Shown: one piece after another, positions 61,522 to 64,000 of the stretch
How the letters are laid out: each line of letters starts with the position of its first letter
How positions within the stretch are numbered: the first letter of the stretch is position 1
NCBI RefSeq assembly: GCF_003584015.1
Contig: NZ_QXFM01000145.1
Span: forward strand, 1-64,000
Direction: 5' to 3'
Length of the DNA: 64,000 nt
Origin: Aurantiacibacter xanthus
Lineage (GTDB): Bacteria > Pseudomonadota > Alphaproteobacteria > Sphingomonadales > Sphingomonadaceae
The notes under the pieces: model-generated
What the model saw: the letters and a program-made list of their open reading frames with translations, nothing else
Databases searched by the model: none
Told to the model about the DNA's origin: nothing
Position numbers and translations under genes: made by a program

Positions 61522-61536
61522 GTTCTATATATGTTC
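61522..61536. promoter_or_regulatory. LexA (SOS) box, GTTC-N7-GTTC
   Basis: GTTCTATATATGTTC is an exact match to the alphaproteobacterial LexA site. It lies between the divergent TOPRIM and lytic transglycosylase genes, 32 bases from the latter's ATG. Confidence 0.75.
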
Positions 61537-61567
61537 TTTCTCGATTCGACCACCAAAGGATTCGGGA

Positions 61568-62227
61568 ATGAGACTGAAATGGGCAGTAGTTGCAGGGGCA
61601 ACGACAGGATTTGGGTCCGTCCTCCCCGCTCACGCGCAGGATATGGAGCCCCCTCAGATGACCGTTGCCTCGGAGTTGACGACCGATGGCTTCCGCGTTG
61701 CAGAAGGGACTGATGGCTTCCTTCTCGTCGAACATGGCATTTGGAGAAAGCCTCCAACGGCCTCGTCCGAGCCGCCGGCTACCGATGCGGGTCGAACCTA
61801 TCTGCCCTATCGATATCCAAAGCCCCAAGGCAGCGCGCCATCGGGCTTCCGTCGGGCAAGCTACCTTCCTCATGTTTACGCTGCTGAGGCGCAATACTCG
61901 CTACCAAGCGGCCTTCTCGACGCTCTTGTATGGACGGAATCACGATATAATCCGATGGCCATCAGCAAGGCCGGGGCCGCAGGCTTGGGGCAATTGATGC
62001 CAGGGACAGCGCGGGACCTTGGCGTTTCAAATCGCTTCGATCCCAAGGCGAACATCTTGGGTGCGGCCCGATACCTACGCCAGATGCTGGACAAATTCGG
62101 GGTGGTTCATCTGGCCCTCGCCGCATACAACGCAGGTCCAGGTGCCGTCGAGCGCGCAGGCGGTATTCCTCGCAATGGCGAGACACCGGCCTATGTGCGT
62201 GAAGTGCTGCGCCATTGGCGTTTTTGA
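61568..62227 (+). CDS. Conjugation-type lytic transglycosylase
   Basis: The 219-aa product has a signal peptide ending in LPAHAQ. A C-terminal SLT domain has the catalytic glutamate in [13 protein letters not shown], then [13 protein letters not shown] and [11 protein letters not shown]. It should open the peptidoglycan locally for the transfer apparatus, like VirB1 or F orf169. It is separated from the tra operon by 28 kb but shares the LexA-box promoter type with it. ATG at 61568 is chosen because the signal peptide starts there. Confidence 0.93.
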   Translation: MRLKWAVVAGATTGFGSVLPAHAQDMEPPQMTVASELTTDGFRVAEGTDGFLLVEHGIWRKPPTASSEPPATDAGRTYLPYRYPKPQGSAPSGFRRASYLPHVYAAEAQYSLPSGLLDALVWTESRYNPMAISKAGAAGLGQLMPGTARDLGVSNRFDPKANILGAARYLRQMLDKFGVVHLALAAYNAGPGAVERAGGIPRNGETPAYVREVLRHWRF

Positions 62228-62239
62228 ACGGGGGGTGTT

Positions 62240-62437
62240 GTGAGCGCGGATCGAAGACGCGTCTCGGGAGTTTTGAGCCGGGGTAGACGCGGGTTGTTCC
62301 TGACCACGACAGACGACGTCGTCTGGATCATCGAGAGGGAAGAACCCGAATGCGAATTCGTCGGATCAGCGGTGATTGTCGAGGGGGTTGTCGCAGGTCG
62401 AGATCGTTTGCGCGCAGACTGGATTGGACCGGTCTGA
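62240..62437 (+). CDS. DUF5818-like small protein
   Basis: The 65-aa product (GTG start, VSADRRRVSGVLSRGRRGLF) has VWIIEREEPECEFVGSAVIVEGVVAGRDRLRADWIGP, the same small beta-barrel pattern as the protein at 39685 and, as I recall, DUF5818. It lacks a membrane segment. It follows the lytic transglycosylase by 12 bases and is probably cotranscribed. Function unknown. Confidence 0.72.
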   Translation: MSADRRRVSGVLSRGRRGLFLTTTDDVVWIIEREEPECEFVGSAVIVEGVVAGRDRLRADWIGPV

Positions 62438-62452
62438 TCGACGCCCTAGTTA

Positions 62453-63705
62453 TCAGGCTGCGCGCTTCCCTGCCTTCTTGATGTCGATGACCTTCCCGCC
62501 GCTCAGATAGTCAGCCCAGTCCTGCATCATCCGGCGCCGAGGAGCCAGGTATTCAGCGGCATTGTAAGCTCCACGCACGTCGTTTTTCTCCGAATGCGCG
62601 AGCTGTAGTTCGACCCAATCCTCATGGTATTTTCTGATCCACATGGGCGGCTTGCCGAACTCGACCAACTGCTCATTGGCCCAGGTGCTCGCCAAGCCCC
62701 GGAAGCCGTGTACGGTTTGGCGACTGTGGTATCCGAGGCGATAGAGCGCGTAGATCATTGTGTTCTCTGAAAGCGGCTTGTTTGGGCCATTACCCGGGAA
62801 GAGAAACTCGCCAGGCGCTGCTGCTATCATAGATTTCGCGATGTGCGTTGCCTGCTGCGAGAGGGGCACCAAATGCTCTCGTCCCATCTTCATTCGCTCG
62901 GCCGGTATGCGCCAGACAGGTGATTTGCCGCCGAGGTCTTCGAACTCGGATTTGGCGGCGAAGCGGAGCTCCTTCGTTCGAACCCAAGTCAGGAGCGCAA
63001 AGAGAACTGCGTCACGGGTGATTGAGGACCGCCGTTCGCCCTCTTCCTGGTAGGCATGCAGCTTCTCGATGAATGCGGGCAATTCGCTGAGCGGCAGACG
63101 GCTCATATGCTTCACTCGTGGTCGCGGCTTTAGCGCCCCACGCAGATGTGTCGTCGGATCATTCGAGGCCAGGCCACACGCGATTGCGAACTGGAAGACT
63201 TGCCCCACCCTTGCTTCGCACGCCGGCTGATATCGAGCGCGCCTCTTGCTTCGATTTTGCGTATCATTGCCAGGACGTCGGGCGCCGTGATTTCATGAAC
63301 GAGTTTCTCGCCGATGGCTGGAAACACGTCCCTTTCCATGCGCGACCAGACGCGTTCGGCGTGCGCGGCATTCAACGCGCTCTTTCGATTTTCATGCCAG
63401 CGCTTTGCGACATCAAAGAAAGTGGCACCCTCCTGGGAGATCACTTCCCCCTTGGATTTCATTGGATCCTTGCCCTCGGCTAGCAACGCCTTTGCGGCTG
63501 TGCGCTTGGCACGCGCTGCAGCTATCCCGAGATCTGGGTAAGCGCCGAACGAGAGCAACTTCTCCTTGCCTGCGAAGCGGTACTTCATCCGCCACAACTT
63601 TGATCCGTTCGGCTGGACGAACAGGAATAGGCCCTCCCCGTCGGCCAGCTTGTAGGCGCGATCACTTGGCTTGGAATTTCGGGCCTGAGTCTCCGTGAGA
63701 GGCAT
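62453..63705 (-). pseudogene. int: P4-type tyrosine integrase interrupted by a frameshift
   Basis: The N-terminal part starts at ATG 63705 (MPLTETQARNSKPSDRAYKLADG) with the DUF4102 arm-binding domain and the core-binding region. Near 63205-63215 the frame slips. RGALDISRRA is in one frame, and CEARVGQVFQFAIACGLASND continues in another, down to 62453. The catalytic part has Arg in TWVRTKELRF, HGFRGL (HxxR), and LAHSEKNDVRGAYN with the tyrosine. The full-length product would be about 417 aa. Adding one base restores it, so it is a recent mutation, a programmed shift or a sequence error. The adjacent tRNA fragment fits P4-type integration. AAGGAG precedes the ATG. Confidence 0.88.
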
Positions 63706-63759
63706 TGGGGGTATCGCTCCTTTCCGACACTCCGCGAAAATACCCCCAAAATACCCCCA
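63706..63759. repeat. Three ATACCCCCA copies at the integrase promoter
   Basis: Two copies lie in an 11-base tandem repeat, AAAATACCCCC twice at 63737-63758. The third is inverted at 63706-63714, next to the integrase ATG. They may be arm-type integrase or excisionase sites, or an operator. Confidence 0.55.
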
Positions 63760-63883
63760 CACCAAATCTGGCTGCATGTGGAAGACCATGGGCGCATGCG
63801 GACGCGAATCACCCGCAAACCTCTGCTTTTCTTTCGATTTTTGGAAAAATGCGGAAGCTAGTGGAAGCTTCCGGATCAAGGAA

Positions 63884-63928
63884 TGGTAGCGGAGGAGGGA
63901 CTCGAACCCCCGACACGCGGATTATGAT
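63884..63928 (-). other. attachment site: 3' fragment of tRNA-Met(CAT)
   Basis: Read on the minus strand, this is the 3' half of an elongator tRNA-Met. The anticodon CAT lies at 63924-63926, followed by the stem strand TCCGC, a GGGGG-TTCGAGT-CCCTC T arm, CTCCGCT and ACCA. The sequence on the 5' side (right of 63928) cannot form the remaining anticodon stem, D arm or acceptor strand, so this is not a complete tRNA. It lies about 180 bases from the integrase start and should be an att core. No second copy of it was seen in the window. Confidence 0.8.
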
Positions 63929-64000
63929 GACGCGATATCGCCCCAAACAACGCGGCGAAATCGACACAAAACTGCCGATTTCTCTCTTCTAATTGCCGAC

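Noticed and set aside
63884-63960. A complete tRNA-Met gene at the right edge
   Set aside because: Only the 3' half from the anticodon loop onward is present. The sequence to the right cannot form the 5' anticodon strand, D arm or acceptor strand.
1-64000. CRISPR arrays, rRNA genes and riboswitches
   Set aside because: I looked for regularly spaced repeats and rRNA or riboswitch signatures by eye and saw none. A covariance-model search would be needed to exclude small RNAs.

Overview
The window looks like part of a Sphingomonadales (Sphingomonas, Sphingobium or Novosphingobium-like) alphaproteobacterial genome. The GC content is high, alphaproteobacterial SOS boxes (GTTC-N7-GTTC) are present, and several small DUF families that I associate with sphingomonads occur here. 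Most of the window is one integrative and conjugative element (ICE) with an F-type conjugation system. Its integrase lies at the right edge, next to a 3' fragment of an elongator tRNA-Met gene.

Layout. (1) Bases 1-13752 hold a nonribosomal-peptide/metallophore locus. It has an NRPS running off the left edge (A-PCP-C on the minus strand), a FhuCBD-like importer with a fused FecCD permease, a CmcJ/NvfI-type oxidoreductase, two cytochromes P450, a Rieske oxygenase, an MbtH protein and a phosphopantetheinyl transferase. An IS5-type insertion sequence lies between the last two. (2) Bases 13923-15033 carry an AlpA-type regulator, an XRE-like regulator and a long control region. (3) Bases 15034-33012 form one tightly overlapping tra operon: traA, L, E, K, B, dsbC-like, traV, C, a membrane protein, trbI, an S26 peptidase, traW, U, trbC, traN, F, H, G. 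(4) Bases 33583-37923 are a lower-GC type III restriction-modification cargo. (5) Bases 38333-39257 form a phage-like switch: a LexA/CI-type S24 repressor and a divergent 57-aa HTH-like gene share an operator region. (6) Bases 39269-46216 hold small accessory genes, the TraI relaxase, the TraD coupling protein and a ribbon-helix-helix protein. (7) Bases 46651-62437 are a maintenance and establishment module: ssb, several DUF genes, ArdC, a large ParB-like protein, a RES/Xre toxin-antitoxin pair, a strawberry-notch helicase/methylase, a TOPRIM protein and a lytic transglycosylase. (8) Bases 62453-63928 hold a frameshifted P4-type integrase and the tRNA att fragment.

How it may work together. 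Four exact copies of the alphaproteobacterial LexA box lie in the promoters of the XRE/tra region, the S24 repressor switch, the traD/traI operon and the TOPRIM/transglycosylase pair. A second motif, TTTCCTA(C/G)A, recurs at the S24 operator, upstream of traA and at several other ICE promoters. I infer that DNA damage and the element's own self-cleaving repressor jointly control transfer. This two-layer regulon, carrying a peptide-natural-product locus and a restriction system, is the most notable thing in the window.
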